A stretch of 64,000 nucleotides of DNA from Acidobacteriota bacterium (GTDB lineage Bacteria > Acidobacteriota > Vicinamibacteria > Marinacidobacterales > Marinacidobacteraceae), in assembly GCA_022828085.1 (NCBI GenBank), contig JAJEIY010000049.1, forward strand, positions 1 to 64,000. Direction: 5' to 3'. Below the pieces are notes generated by a model. That model was not told the DNA's origin and made no database searches. It saw only the letters and a program-made list of their open reading frames with translations. The translations under genes were made by a program, and so were the position numbers. The first letter of the stretch is position 1. The number at the start of each line of letters is the position of its first letter. Positions 44,173 to 53,589 of this stretch are shown here, one piece after another.

Positions 44173-46368
44173 ATGAAAAGCACTAGGGAAGCAGACGGAT
44201 CGGCGCTCCGGATGCCGGCGGCGACTGCGGGACCGCTGCTGGCGCTGCTCTGTGCGGCCGCCATCCTGCTCGCGGGATGCGAAGAGGCCGAGGAAGCGCC
44301 GCGGATGACGCTGGAGGACGTCCTGGACATCCGGCACCCGACGGCGCCCGTCTGGAGTCCCGACGGCGACGAGGTGTTCTTCGTCTGGGACCTGAACCAG
44401 CAGATGGACCTCTACGCGGTGGATCCCGGCTCCGGCGAGCCCCCGCGCCAGTTGACGCGCTGGGGCGACTCCTACGAAGTGATCGGCGGGCTGTTCTGGG
44501 GCGGGGACGGAAACCTGCTCCATTTCACGCGCAACGGACGGCTCTACCAGATGGATCCGGATCTGGCGGGGACGCTGCGCGCCGTCTTTCACGACGAGCC
44601 CGGCGGCGAGTCCGGCTTCCAGCCTTCCCCCGATGGCCGCCGGATCGCGTTCCTGCGGGGTGGGGACCTGTTCGTCCGCGACCTTGCCGATGGCGCCGAG
44701 ATGCAGCTGACCCGCACGGACGACCGCGCGGAGGGCGAGCCCGCCTGGTCCCCGGACGGCCGTTTCATCGCGTACACGGTCTCGAACCGGGAAACGCTGG
44801 ACGAGACCCACGAGATTTCCGGAGCCTCGCTTCTCTATCGCCGGTTTCGAGGCACGGCGCCCGACCTCTGGGTGGCGCCGGTGGTCCGGAACGGGGTATC
44901 GCGGCGGATCGCGGCGGGACCCGGCGCCATCTCGAGCCCCCGCTGGGTGGACACGGCGCGGTTGATCTACCAGGAGGTCGCGCCCGATGTCCGGACGCGC
45001 TCGGTGGTCCTTGCCGACCTTCGCGACGGCTCGCTCCGTCCGCTGCACGTCACGAAGGACGAGAAGTGGTGGAGCCTCAACTACCTGGGCGGCGAACCGC
45101 GCCCCTCTCCCGGCGGGGAGTGGGTGGCGCTCGTGGACGATGCCTCGGGCTGGGACCAACTGGTGGTGGTCTCGTTGGCCGACGGTTCCGTGCACGCCCT
45201 CACCGGGCCGGGGGAAGAGGCGCGGCGCTTCGCCTGGTCCCCCGACGGTGGAATGCTCGGCTGGGACGCGAATCCGGACCATCCCGGACAGCGTCACCTC
45301 TTCGTGGTGGACACCGCGGAGCTGCCGGACGCCGAGCCGACGCGGATCACCTCGATGCGGGGCACGAACACCCAGCCGTCCGTCGCCACCGGATTCCGGC
45401 TGAGTTCGGAACATGGCGGTTTTTCGCCCGACAGGTCACGCATCGTGTTCCAGCACACCGGCCCGCGCGCCGTCCCCGATCTCTTCGCGGTGGAGACCAG
45501 CGGAGCGGGCGAGGCGGAGCGGCTCACGGATTCGCTGCCCGAGTCGCTCGACCCGGCGTTCTTCACCGAAGGGGAGTTCCTCCGTTATCCGGCGCGTGAC
45601 GGGGGAGAAGTGCCCGGCTACCTGTTCGTGGCCGAGGATCTTGACCGCACCATGAAGCATCCCGCGATCGTCTGGGTGCACGGGGACGGGATCGCCCAGA
45701 ACTACGACGGGTGGCATGTCCGCCGCGACTACGGGGTGTACCACTCCTTCCACCAGCTCCTCGCCGCGGAGGGCTACGTGGTGCTCATGCCCGACTATCG
45801 CGGAAGCATCGGCTACGGCCGGAACTTCCGGCAGGAATCCTACCGGGACGTCGGGGGAGGGGACTACCAGGACGTTGCGGCGGCCGGCGACTACCTGCAG
45901 TCGCTCGAGTTCGTGGATCCGGACCGCATCGGGGTCTGGGGGCTGAGTTACGGGGGTTTCATGACGATGCAGGCGCTCACCCTGGACCCCACGCTGTTCG
46001 CGGCGGGGGTGAACGTCGCCGGCGTCGGAGACTTCGGCCTCTGGTTCCGCGATCCCGGCGGCCCTTGGCAGTTGGGCCGGATGGGGCATCCCGCCGAGAA
46101 CCCTGCCGCCTATGACCTCGCGGCGCCCGCCGACCGGGTCGATCGCGTGGTGCGCCCGCTGCTCATGCTGCATGGGACCTCGGACGTGAACGTGTCCTAC
46201 TTCGAATCCATCAACCTGGCCGACGGACTCCTCCGCGCCGGCAAGGATTTCGAACTCGTCACCTATCCCGGGGAGTTCCACTACTTCCACCGGGAGCACG
46301 TCCTGCGCGACGCCTGGACCCGGGTCGGACGCTTCTTCGGGGAACACCTCGCGGTCCGCTCCCCGTAG
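44173..46368 (+). CDS. S9-family prolyl-oligopeptidase-like lipoprotein
   Basis: A 731-residue secreted serine peptidase. The N-terminus LLALLCAAAILLAGC gives a lipobox (acylated Cys). The N-terminal half is a beta-propeller of TolB/DPP-IV type repeats (PVWSPDGDEVFFV, PSPDGRRIAFLRGG, PAWSPDGRFIAYTV). The C-terminal hydrolase has Ser592 in GLSYGGFM, Asp in HGTSDVNV and His in GEFHYFHREH. DPP-IV/acylaminoacyl-peptidase-type cleavage is expected. ATG 44173 gives the lipoprotein signal. The frame remains open upstream, but that region is the leader. Confidence 0.92.
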   Translation: MKSTREADGSALRMPAATAGPLLALLCAAAILLAGCEEAEEAPRMTLEDVLDIRHPTAPVWSPDGDEVFFVWDLNQQMDLYAVDPGSGEPPRQLTRWGDSYEVIGGLFWGGDGNLLHFTRNGRLYQMDPDLAGTLRAVFHDEPGGESGFQPSPDGRRIAFLRGGDLFVRDLADGAEMQLTRTDDRAEGEPAWSPDGRFIAYTVSNRETLDETHEISGASLLYRRFRGTAPDLWVAPVVRNGVSRRIAAGPGAISSPRWVDTARLIYQEVAPDVRTRSVVLADLRDGSLRPLHVTKDEKWWSLNYLGGEPRPSPGGEWVALVDDASGWDQLVVVSLADGSVHALTGPGEEARRFAWSPDGGMLGWDANPDHPGQRHLFVVDTAELPDAEPTRITSMRGTNTQPSVATGFRLSSEHGGFSPDRSRIVFQHTGPRAVPDLFAVETSGAGEAERLTDSLPESLDPAFFTEGEFLRYPARDGGEVPGYLFVAEDLDRTMKHPAIVWVHGDGIAQNYDGWHVRRDYGVYHSFHQLLAAEGYVVLMPDYRGSIGYGRNFRQESYRDVGGGDYQDVAAAGDYLQSLEFVDPDRIGVWGLSYGGFMTMQALTLDPTLFAAGVNVAGVGDFGLWFRDPGGPWQLGRMGHPAENPAAYDLAAPADRVDRVVRPLLMLHGTSDVNVSYFESINLADGLLRAGKDFELVTYPGEFHYFHREHVLRDAWTRVGRFFGEHLAVRSP

Positions 46369-46398
46369 GAGATCCGCCCGCGGCCCGCGCGCGACCCG

Positions 46399-47568
46399 TC
46401 AGGCCAGCGCGGAGCGGAAACGCCGGGCGAGGTCGTCCGGCGTGGCGCGGTTCCAGGTTTCGTTGACGCCGATCATGAATCGACCGTCCGCGCGGACGCT
46501 CCCCAGATCCACCTGGCGCTCGCGAAGCCGCTGCCGGAAGGCCCCGGGGTCGGGGCTGTCCACCCGCAGCCGGAACAGGTTGGTGCCGCCCGCCATCCGC
46601 TCGACCGAGAAAGCGCCGTGCCGCTCCACCTCGGCGATGAAGGACTCGGAGGTCCCCACCGCGCTCGTGAACCGCTCGATGAACCCCGGAAGGAAGTTGA
46701 GGGCGACCGCGGCGAAGGGCCAGGCGGCGGGGAGTCCGCTGCCGAACATCCTCCGCGTGTGGAACATGCCGTCGAGCAATGCGGCGGGGCCGGCAAGGAT
46801 GGCTCCCGAGGCCGCGTTGAAGTACTTGTAGAGCGACACGTACACGGTGTCGAACGGGCGGGCCAGTTCGGCCACGTCCATCCCCGTATAGGCGCTCTCG
46901 AGGAACATCCGCGCTCCGTCGAGGTGCAGCCGGATGCCTTCGCTCCGGGCGTAGCCGGCAATGCGGGTCAATTCCCCCTGATCGAAGGTCTCGCCGGAGC
47001 GCCGCCTCACCGGGGTCTCGATCGAGATCACCGAGACCGGCCGCGAAACGCGCCCGCCGCGGGTCCGTTCCACGATCTCTTTCACCTGCTCGAGCGTGAA
47101 GGTCGGGCGGCCCGGCGCCAGTGGAATCAGCGGGATTGCGCTCAGGGTCTGCACGCAGTCTCCCGAGTCGTTGTACAGGTGAGCCTCGGCCTGAACGATC
47201 GCCCGGCCGCCGCCGGGACCGGCCAGACTGCGCACCGCCAGGTGGTTCGCCAGAGTTCCGGTCGGCATGAAGACCGCGCGTTCCTTGCCCAGGATCCCCG
47301 CGAACTGCTCCTCGAGCACCTGCACAACGCCGCCGTTCGAATAGGAATCCCGTTCGATGCGGCCCTCTTCCGCCATCCGCGCGAGCAGGCGTCCCTGCTC
47401 GGCGGGCGTCAGCCCGAGTCCGTCTCCCGTCATCCGGACCCGGGTGGAGTCCGTGGCGGTTGTGGGGGTGGCGCCGGATCCGCCGGCAGTGGCTGCCGGC
47501 GCGAGCAGTCCGGCGCCGAGTCCGACGGATCCCGCCTGCAGGAAACGTCGCCTGGGAAACTGGTTCAT
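46399..47568 (-). CDS. Tat-exported threonine-aldolase-like PLP lyase
   Basis: A 389-residue fold-type I PLP enzyme of the beta-eliminating lyase/threonine aldolase group. The N-terminus PRRRFLQAGSVGLGAGLLAP is a Tat signal. Active-site features are MPTGTLANHLAVR, AEAHLYNDSGD (stacking His), HLDGARMF (Asp217, Arg220) and the PLP lysine Lys248 in SLYKYFNAASGA. All key residues are kept, so it should be active in the periplasm. The substrate is unclear: an L-threo-type beta-hydroxy amino acid is possible. It follows the TPR lipoprotein gene after 118 nt on the same strand. Confidence 0.86.
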   Translation of the reverse strand: MNQFPRRRFLQAGSVGLGAGLLAPAATAGGSGATPTTATDSTRVRMTGDGLGLTPAEQGRLLARMAEEGRIERDSYSNGGVVQVLEEQFAGILGKERAVFMPTGTLANHLAVRSLAGPGGGRAIVQAEAHLYNDSGDCVQTLSAIPLIPLAPGRPTFTLEQVKEIVERTRGGRVSRPVSVISIETPVRRRSGETFDQGELTRIAGYARSEGIRLHLDGARMFLESAYTGMDVAELARPFDTVYVSLYKYFNAASGAILAGPAALLDGMFHTRRMFGSGLPAAWPFAAVALNFLPGFIERFTSAVGTSESFIAEVERHGAFSVERMAGGTNLFRLRVDSPDPGAFRQRLRERQVDLGSVRADGRFMIGVNETWNRATPDDLARRFRSALA

Positions 47569-47686
47569 GACGTCCTCACTTGCGCTGGGGACCGGTTGGC
47601 CCCGAAATCACTGTATCGGGGCCCTGCGGGGCCGGCAACTTTGACGGAGCCGGGAGAGTGGGTGGGTTGCCGCGGGCGCGGGCCGG

Positions 47687-49108
47687 CTAGCGCTCGGGTT
47701 CCAGGAGGGCCCGGAAGGCGGGAGGGACGTTCATCCCGAGCGCCTCCGCCTGGGTCAGGTGCGTCCGGGCCTCGGCGGTACGCCCGCGCTGCCGCTCCAC
47801 GTCCGCGAGGAGGAAGTGGATGCCGGCGAGCTGGCCGGAGGCGGCGCCTGCTTCCCGGGCGGCGGCGAGCGCCCGGGAGAGCGTCTCCGCCGCTTCCCCC
47901 AGCCGCCCCGCGGTGGCGAGCAGTTGACCCAGACCCTGGAGGGCGCCGGGATGGTCGGGGGCACTCGCGAGGGCGTCCCGGAGATAGCGCTCCGCCTGCC
48001 GGAGATCGCCGCGCTGGAAGTGCAGGCTCGAGGCGCCGAGCAGGGTGGGGAGATGGCTCGGGTCGGCGGCGATGGAGCGGCGGTAGAGGCCATCGGCTTC
48101 CCGATCCCGACCGCTGCGGGCGAGGAGGTTCGCGAGGTTCGCCATCGCCGCGCTCGAATCGGGGTCGCGTGTGAGGGCGGTGCGATAGGCCGCTTCCGCC
48201 TCGTCGGTACGGCCCAGCCGGGCCAGCGCATTGCCGTGGTTGTAGTGGAGGTCCGCGCTGCCGGGCCGTTCGCCCACCAGGCGCCGGTAGATCTCCTCCG
48301 CGCCGTCGTGGTCTCCCGCGGCCGCCGCCCGACGGGCCCGTGCTTCCCTTCCGCGGCTGTCGGCGCGGAGATCCTCGACGGCGATCAGCAGCGGATCCGG
48401 GTCGGCGGTGGCGCCGAGCGAAGCCGATCGGGCGGCGATGCGGGCCCGGGCGGTTGCGTGTGCGGCGCCCTCCGGGTCGCCGAGGCGCCTCGAGACCTGC
48501 GCGAGGAAGGACCAGCCCGCCGCCGAGGACGGCAGGCGCTCCACGACCCGCTCGAACGCCGTCAGAGCGCCGGCCAGCTCTCCCCGCCGGAGGCGACGGC
48601 GCCCGAGGGCGAGCGGCGCTTCAACGGATCCCGGAGCCGCATCCTGGAGCGCCTCCCAGGCGGCTTCGGCCGCGTCGCTGTCGCCCAGAGCCTCGAGCAC
48701 CCGGGCCCGGAGCGCGAGCGCCGGAGAAAAACGGGGATTCCGGCGGAGCGCCTCCTCGGCCAGGCCCAGCGCGCGGGCCGGTTCGGCGGTTTCCAGCAGG
48801 CGGGCGTGGAGGTGCGGCCAGCGGTGGTCGTCCCCATCGAGACGGGCGGCCTCGGCATAGGCAAGGCCCGCGGGAGCGCCGAGCCGATGGGCATGGAGCA
48901 CCATGCCGAAGCGCCCCCAGGCGGCCGCAGCGCCCCGGTCGGCGGCGAGGGCGTCCCGAGCCGCGCGGATGGCCTCCCGAACGGCGGGTTCCATGCCGTC
49001 GGACCCGACTTCCGGAATCTCCGGGCCTCCACAGGCGCCCGCCAGCATCGCAAGGAGCGCCAGCCGGTTCCACGCCTTCGTGGACCGGAAGGCCCGCGCG
49101 TCAGTCAT
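47687..49108 (-). CDS. TPR-repeat lipoprotein
   Basis: A 473-residue protein with lipobox LLAMLAGAC (Cys26) and roughly ten TPR-like helical pairs over the rest (for example DLHYNHGNALARLGRTDEAEAAYRTAL and SSAAMANLANLLARSGRDREADGLYRRSI). It is a protein-interaction scaffold on the periplasmic face. The start overlaps the end of the UnbV gene by 8 nt, so the two are probably translated together; ASPIC-UnbV proteins are often paired with TPR proteins. Confidence 0.85.
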   Translation of the reverse strand: MTDARAFRSTKAWNRLALLAMLAGACGGPEIPEVGSDGMEPAVREAIRAARDALAADRGAAAAWGRFGMVLHAHRLGAPAGLAYAEAARLDGDDHRWPHLHARLLETAEPARALGLAEEALRRNPRFSPALALRARVLEALGDSDAAEAAWEALQDAAPGSVEAPLALGRRRLRRGELAGALTAFERVVERLPSSAAGWSFLAQVSRRLGDPEGAAHATARARIAARSASLGATADPDPLLIAVEDLRADSRGREARARRAAAAGDHDGAEEIYRRLVGERPGSADLHYNHGNALARLGRTDEAEAAYRTALTRDPDSSAAMANLANLLARSGRDREADGLYRRSIAADPSHLPTLLGASSLHFQRGDLRQAERYLRDALASAPDHPGALQGLGQLLATAGRLGEAAETLSRALAAAREAGAASGQLAGIHFLLADVERQRGRTAEARTHLTQAEALGMNVPPAFRALLEPER

Positions 49109-50732
49109 GGATCGTTCCGGCGCCGCGGACCACGACCACGACCCGGTTCGGAGCGGGCGCCGGAAACGCCTCCTCCGAGCCGTCGGACCAGCGGAGCGTC
49201 AGACTCTCGATCGCGGCGTCCGCGGGGATCCCGAAGTGGGCCCGGGGATCGCCGGAACTGAGGTAGGAGACGCCGGGGTTGGCGCGGGCGACCCGTGTTC
49301 CGGCCGAAGTGCGGAGCGTGACGGTGGCGCCGTGATCCGGCGCGCCGCGGGGCGTCTGGGCCGCCACGAGCAGCCAGTTCCCCCCGGGGTTCGAGACGTT
49401 CTCGAAGATCCGGGCCGGACCTGCGGCGGCGGTGAGCACGAGATCCGGGTCCCCGTCGCCGTCGAGGTCCCCGGCGGCCAGCCCCCGGCCGACGGCGGCC
49501 TTCCCGCTCAGCTCGGGCGAGGCGGCGCCGGCGTCCTCGAACCGGTCGCGGCCGCCGCGGAGCACCAGGGCGGTCTCCTCGTACTGCGCGAAGAACGGAG
49601 CGCGCGGGGATTCGCCGGGCGGACGCGCCACCCGCCCGTTGGCGATCACGGCGTCGAGGAAACCGTCGAGGTCGAAGTCGCCGAGGGCCACGCCGAATCC
49701 GGTCGTCGAGAGGCCCAGCGTTCCGAGCCCGAAGTCGATGGAGCCGTCCACGAAGCCGGTCCCCGGTTCGGCGAGATAGACGGTGTTCGTCTCGTCGGCG
49801 AAGTGGGTGAGCAGGATGTCGAGGACGCCGTCGCCGCTCAGGTCGCCGATCTCGATCCCCATCCCCGCCTCGGGACGGCCGAAGCCGCTGAGGGCGGCGC
49901 CGAGCAGCAACGCCTCTTCGGTGAACGCCCCGCCGCCCTGGTTCACCCAGAGGTGATTCGCCTCGGTGTCGTTCGCCACGTAGAAGTCCGGCCTCCCGTC
50001 CCCCGTGAAGTCGTGGCAGACGACCCCGAGGCCCCGGGCCGGCAGGGCGGCGATGCCGGATTCCCGGCCCACCTCCACGAATCGCCCATCCCCGGTGTTC
50101 CGGTAGAGCAGATCGGGCAACCCGGGCACATCGGTCGGGTTGCAGTAGTCCTGCTCCCCGGTCGCCGCGAAACAGGAAAAGCTCGGGTCGTAATCCATGT
50201 AGCGGGTCACGAAAAGGTCCAGGCGGCCGTCGGCGTCGTAGTCGCAAAAGGCCGCCGAGGCCGACCAGGAATCGTCCCATCCGGGGCCCTGCGCCGCCAC
50301 CAGGCCCGAATCTCCGTTGTTCAGCAGCAGGGCGTCGGGTCCGTATCCGGTGCGGAAGAGGTCGAGATCGCCGTCACCGTCGGCGTCCCCGGCCGCGACG
50401 CCCATGCCGTACGCGCCGCCGTTCGGAACTCCGGCGATCTCGACGAACCGGATGCCCGGTCCCCGGTTCTCGAAGAACCGGTCCGCGCCCTCGCCCTGGA
50501 CGAGATAGAGGTCGAGATCACCGTCGGCGTCGCGGTCGAAGAGGGCGACTCCCGACCCCATGATCTCGGGCATGAAATAGGCCGGGCGGCCAGCGTCGTC
50601 CCTGCCGGTGCGGTGGACGAACTCGACGCCGGAAGCCGAGGTCACGTCGAAAAAGCGCGGCTGCGCGTCCGCCGGCGCCCCGGCGGCGATGACGCCCGAG
50701 AGGACGCCCGCGACGAGGAGCCGAAGGATCAG
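49101..50732 (-). CDS. FG-GAP/VCBS repeat protein with ASPIC-UnbV domain, secreted
   Basis: A protein of about 543 residues. The N-terminus LILRLLVAGVLSGVIAAGAPADA is a Sec signal. About seven FG-GAP-type blade repeats follow with calcium-binding DxDxDGxxD loops (DRDADGDLDLY, DADGDGDLDLF, DFDLDGFLDAV). The C-terminal ASPIC-UnbV domain has GATVTLRTSAG, NPGVSYLSSGDPRAHFGIP and SLTLRWSDG. The CRTAC1-type fold is used for extracellular binding. No ATG, GTG or TTG fits the signal peptide. CTG 50732, overlapping the stop of the upstream oxidase gene (CTGA), is the only sensible start. Confidence 0.88.
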   Translation of the reverse strand: MILRLLVAGVLSGVIAAGAPADAQPRFFDVTSASGVEFVHRTGRDDAGRPAYFMPEIMGSGVALFDRDADGDLDLYLVQGEGADRFFENRGPGIRFVEIAGVPNGGAYGMGVAAGDADGDGDLDLFRTGYGPDALLLNNGDSGLVAAQGPGWDDSWSASAAFCDYDADGRLDLFVTRYMDYDPSFSCFAATGEQDYCNPTDVPGLPDLLYRNTGDGRFVEVGRESGIAALPARGLGVVCHDFTGDGRPDFYVANDTEANHLWVNQGGGAFTEEALLLGAALSGFGRPEAGMGIEIGDLSGDGVLDILLTHFADETNTVYLAEPGTGFVDGSIDFGLGTLGLSTTGFGVALGDFDLDGFLDAVIANGRVARPPGESPRAPFFAQYEETALVLRGGRDRFEDAGAASPELSGKAAVGRGLAAGDLDGDGDPDLVLTAAAGPARIFENVSNPGGNWLLVAAQTPRGAPDHGATVTLRTSAGTRVARANPGVSYLSSGDPRAHFGIPADAAIESLTLRWSDGSEEAFPAPAPNRVVVVVRGAGTIHD

Positions 50733-52015
50733 CGGCGGAGCACCGATCGCGGGCCGATGTCCGCGAGACTCGGCGTCCCGGCAAGCTGCATCGCGACTCG
50801 CAGTTCGTCGCGCAGTATCCGCAGGACCATTTCCACGCCGGCCTCCCCGAAGGCGGCCAGTCCCCAGAGGTAGGCGCGGCCGATCAGGACGGCGTCGGCG
50901 CCGAGCGCCAGCGCCTTGAAGATGTCCACGCCGCGGCGGATACCACTGTCCATGATGATCGGAATCCGTCCGTCGATGACGCTGACCACCTCGGGGAGAC
51001 TGTCGATGGTGGCGATCCCGCTTTCCTCGGCGCGCCCGCCGTGGTTCGAGACCACGATCCCGTCCACGCCGTGCTCCAGGCAGAGTTCGGCGTCCTCGGC
51101 GGTGACGATGCCCTTCAGCAGGACCTTCATCGCGGTGATGTCCTTGAGCCGCTTCACGACGTCCCAGGTGAGGCCGGGGTTGTTGAGGCCGGCGAAACGG
51201 CTGCGCCCGGTGATGTTCTCCACCTCGATCCCGTCGAACATGCGCTTTCTGGAGACGTAGCCCGCAAGGCCGGGAACGTGGCAGATCTCGCATTCCCGCT
51301 CGTCGAGGCGGGCGGTGAGCGGGGTGCTGATCCGGTTGCTTCCGGTGGGGAGGTCCACTGTCAGCGCCACCGCCGGGCAACCGGCGGCCTCCGCCCGCGC
51401 GACGAGCTGTTTCGTCACCTCGAAGTTGGTGGTCGGATAGAGCTGGTACCAGACCGGTTCGCCCCGCGCCTCGTTGACTTCCTCCACGGGGGAAGTCGTC
51501 ACCGTGGAAAGCAGTTGCAGGTGGTCCATCGTCCGCGCGGCGCGGGCCACGGCGACTTCGCCTTCGGGATGAAACGCCTTCTGACTGCCGCAGGGGGCAA
51601 TGCAGATGGGAGACGTCCACCGCCGGCCGAAGAGTTCCACCGACATGTCGGGGTCCGAAACGTCCACCAGCCGGCGCGCCCGGATCCCCACGTTGTCCAG
51701 CGCGCGGCGGTTCTCCGCCAGCGTGCCCTCTCCGTCCACCCCGGTCGCCATGTAGCCGTAGTGGGCGGGCGGCAGGTTGCGTTCCGCCAGCACCCGGAAG
51801 TCGAAGATGTCCGCCGCTTCTTCGGGTGAGCCGATCGGCGTCCGCGGGAAGCGGTTGTAGCCGAAGAGTTCCGCGCTCTCCCGGGCAGTACCCGGTTTCT
51901 GGCCCTGGGCCGAGGCGCGGGGTTCCCAGCATCCGGCGCCAAGCAGCAGCGGGCTTCCCGCCAGATACCGCAGGAACCGGCGACGGTTGGGGGTCAGGTC
52001 GTTCGGATCGCGCAT
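50729..52015 (-). CDS. Tat-lipoprotein FMN-dependent alpha-hydroxy-acid oxidase/dehydrogenase
   Basis: A 428-residue FMN enzyme of the lactate/glycolate/mandelate oxidase family. The N-terminus NRRRFLRYLAGSPLLLGAGC combines a Tat motif with a lipobox at Cys29. The TIM barrel shows WTSPICIAPCGSQKAFHP, WYQLYPTTNFEV, ALTVDLP, the catalytic His325 in VVSNHGGRAEESG, and the FMN-phosphate region MDSGIRRGVDIFKALALGA and IGRAYLWGL. It should oxidise a 2-hydroxy acid outside the cytoplasm and pass electrons to O2 or a quinone/cytochrome partner. The downstream UnbV gene starts inside its stop, implying co-translation. Confidence 0.9.
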   Translation of the reverse strand: MRDPNDLTPNRRRFLRYLAGSPLLLGAGCWEPRASAQGQKPGTARESAELFGYNRFPRTPIGSPEEAADIFDFRVLAERNLPPAHYGYMATGVDGEGTLAENRRALDNVGIRARRLVDVSDPDMSVELFGRRWTSPICIAPCGSQKAFHPEGEVAVARAARTMDHLQLLSTVTTSPVEEVNEARGEPVWYQLYPTTNFEVTKQLVARAEAAGCPAVALTVDLPTGSNRISTPLTARLDERECEICHVPGLAGYVSRKRMFDGIEVENITGRSRFAGLNNPGLTWDVVKRLKDITAMKVLLKGIVTAEDAELCLEHGVDGIVVSNHGGRAEESGIATIDSLPEVVSVIDGRIPIIMDSGIRRGVDIFKALALGADAVLIGRAYLWGLAAFGEAGVEMVLRILRDELRVAMQLAGTPSLADIGPRSVLRR

Positions 52016-52208
52016 CGGGCTGCTCCCTCCGGCGCCTTCATTGTGTCATTCGCGGTCGGTCCGGCAAGCCCGCTCCGGGCCGCCGGCGTGGTGCCCCGAT
52101 CCGGGTTTGCCCTTGGTGACACGGTATTATCGAGAATTGGCAGCCGCCAGCGCTGCCGTCAGGTTCAACAGAGCGAAGCGCTTGCGAGAAGGCGCGAAGG
52201 GGGGACCG

Positions 52209-53588
52209 ATGGACACTGCCATGCATTTGAGGTCAGGTGCGGACCGGGGGGCAGGCAGGGGGCAACTCTGGAGCCGGAGAAGCCTGATGCACTCCAGTTG
52301 CGCGGCAGCACTCCTGGCCCCGTGGGCGCGATTGGCGAATGCGGCCCTGGCAGCGGGAGACGGCGTCTCGTCGGGCGCGGGCAGCGCGGCGGCTCCCGGC
52401 CGCCAGGCTCCGAACCGCGGCGCGGCAGGCGACGGGATCGTTCTCGGCACCTCGGCCGCGTTCACGGGTCCCTCGCGGGGACTGGGCAACGAGCTCTACC
52501 GGGGCGCGATGGCCTACTTCCGCCAGATCAACGACTCCGGCGGAATCAACGGACGCCAGATCACGCTGAAGTTGTACGACGATGGCTACCAACCCGATCC
52601 CTGTGTCCAGAACACGCTGAAACTGATGCTCGAGGACCAGGTGTTCCTGCTGTTCGGCTACGTCGGGACGCCCACGGTAACCCGCGTTCTCCCGATGCTG
52701 AAGAAGTTCCAGGAAGAGCAGATCTACATGTTCTTTCCCTTTACCGGAGCGCAACCGCAGCGGGAGCCTCCCTACGGCGACTTCGCGTTCAACCTGCGCG
52801 CTTCCTACCGCCAGGAAACGGCCGGTCTGGTCGAGAACTTCCTCGCCACCGGACGGCGCCGCATCGCGGTCTTCTACCAGGCGGACGCCTATGGCCGCAG
52901 CGGCTGGGCCGGAGTCCGCGCAGCGCTCGAGAACCACGGGGAAACGATCGCCGGCGAGGCGACCTATCAGCGGGGCTCCCGCTTTACCGGCACCATGCGC
53001 GCCCAGGTCGAAATCCTGCAGAGGGCGGCGCCCGATGCCGTGATCTGCGTGGGGGCGTACGCGGCCTGCGCCGCGTTCGCCCGGGACGCCATCGACCTGG
53101 GGCTCCGGGTTCCCATCGCGAATCTCTCCTTCGTGGGCAGCGAGAACCTGGTGAACCTGCTGAGCGAGGGGCGCGACGACCCCGAGACCTATACCCGTTG
53201 GCTCGTCAACTCGCAGGTGGTGCCCAGCTACGAGGACGAGTCCGTACCGGCGGTCCGGGAATACCGCGAGCTGATGGCCCGCCACAACCCGCAGATTCCG
53301 GAACAGTTCCTGGATGACCCCTACAGTCCGCTGCCCCAGAGCTTCGTCAGCCTGGAGGGTTTCGTGAACGCAAAGCTGATGTGCGAGATCTTCCGGCGCT
53401 TCGACGGAGCGCCGGTCCGGGCCGGACTGGAGGAAGCCGTGTTCTCGATCCGGGACTTCGATCTCGGCATCGGCGAGCAGGTCTCCTTCGGGCCGGAGCG
53501 CCGCCAGGGACTCCAGCGCGTCTACTACACCGTCGTGGAAGACGGCCGTTTCGTTCCGTTGACCGACTGGAACGCTCTCCCCGCCTGA
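52209..53588 (+). CDS. periplasmic branched-chain-amino-acid-type binding protein
   Basis: A 459-residue type I periplasmic binding protein (LivJ/Peripla_BP_6-like). A long N-terminal region with LWSRRSLMHSSCAAALLAPWA suggests export, perhaps by Tat. The mature part starts GIVLGTSAAFTGPSRGLGNELYRG and has GGINGRQITLKLYDDGY, FGYVGTPTVTRVLPML, YMFFPFTGAQP and AVFYQADAYGRSGWAG. No ABC permease or ATPase genes follow. Instead a HAMP-domain membrane protein starts 1 nt downstream, so it more likely serves a sensor than an ABC transporter. Confidence 0.88.
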   Translation: MDTAMHLRSGADRGAGRGQLWSRRSLMHSSCAAALLAPWARLANAALAAGDGVSSGAGSAAAPGRQAPNRGAAGDGIVLGTSAAFTGPSRGLGNELYRGAMAYFRQINDSGGINGRQITLKLYDDGYQPDPCVQNTLKLMLEDQVFLLFGYVGTPTVTRVLPMLKKFQEEQIYMFFPFTGAQPQREPPYGDFAFNLRASYRQETAGLVENFLATGRRRIAVFYQADAYGRSGWAGVRAALENHGETIAGEATYQRGSRFTGTMRAQVEILQRAAPDAVICVGAYAACAAFARDAIDLGLRVPIANLSFVGSENLVNLLSEGRDDPETYTRWLVNSQVVPSYEDESVPAVREYRELMARHNPQIPEQFLDDPYSPLPQSFVSLEGFVNAKLMCEIFRRFDGAPVRAGLEEAVFSIRDFDLGIGEQVSFGPERRQGLQRVYYTVVEDGRFVPLTDWNALPA

Positions 53589-53589
53589 C

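Noticed and set aside
43710..44330. A 206-codon minus-strand frame upstream of the S9 peptidase
   Set aside because: It overlaps the S9 gene start, has low-complexity composition and no motif. The plus-strand promoter in the same stretch is more convincing.
50733..51932. N-terminal extension of the UnbV frame over the FMN oxidase gene
   Set aside because: The overlapping stretch is not protein-like and the oxidase frame is fully supported. The signal peptide begins at CTG 50732.
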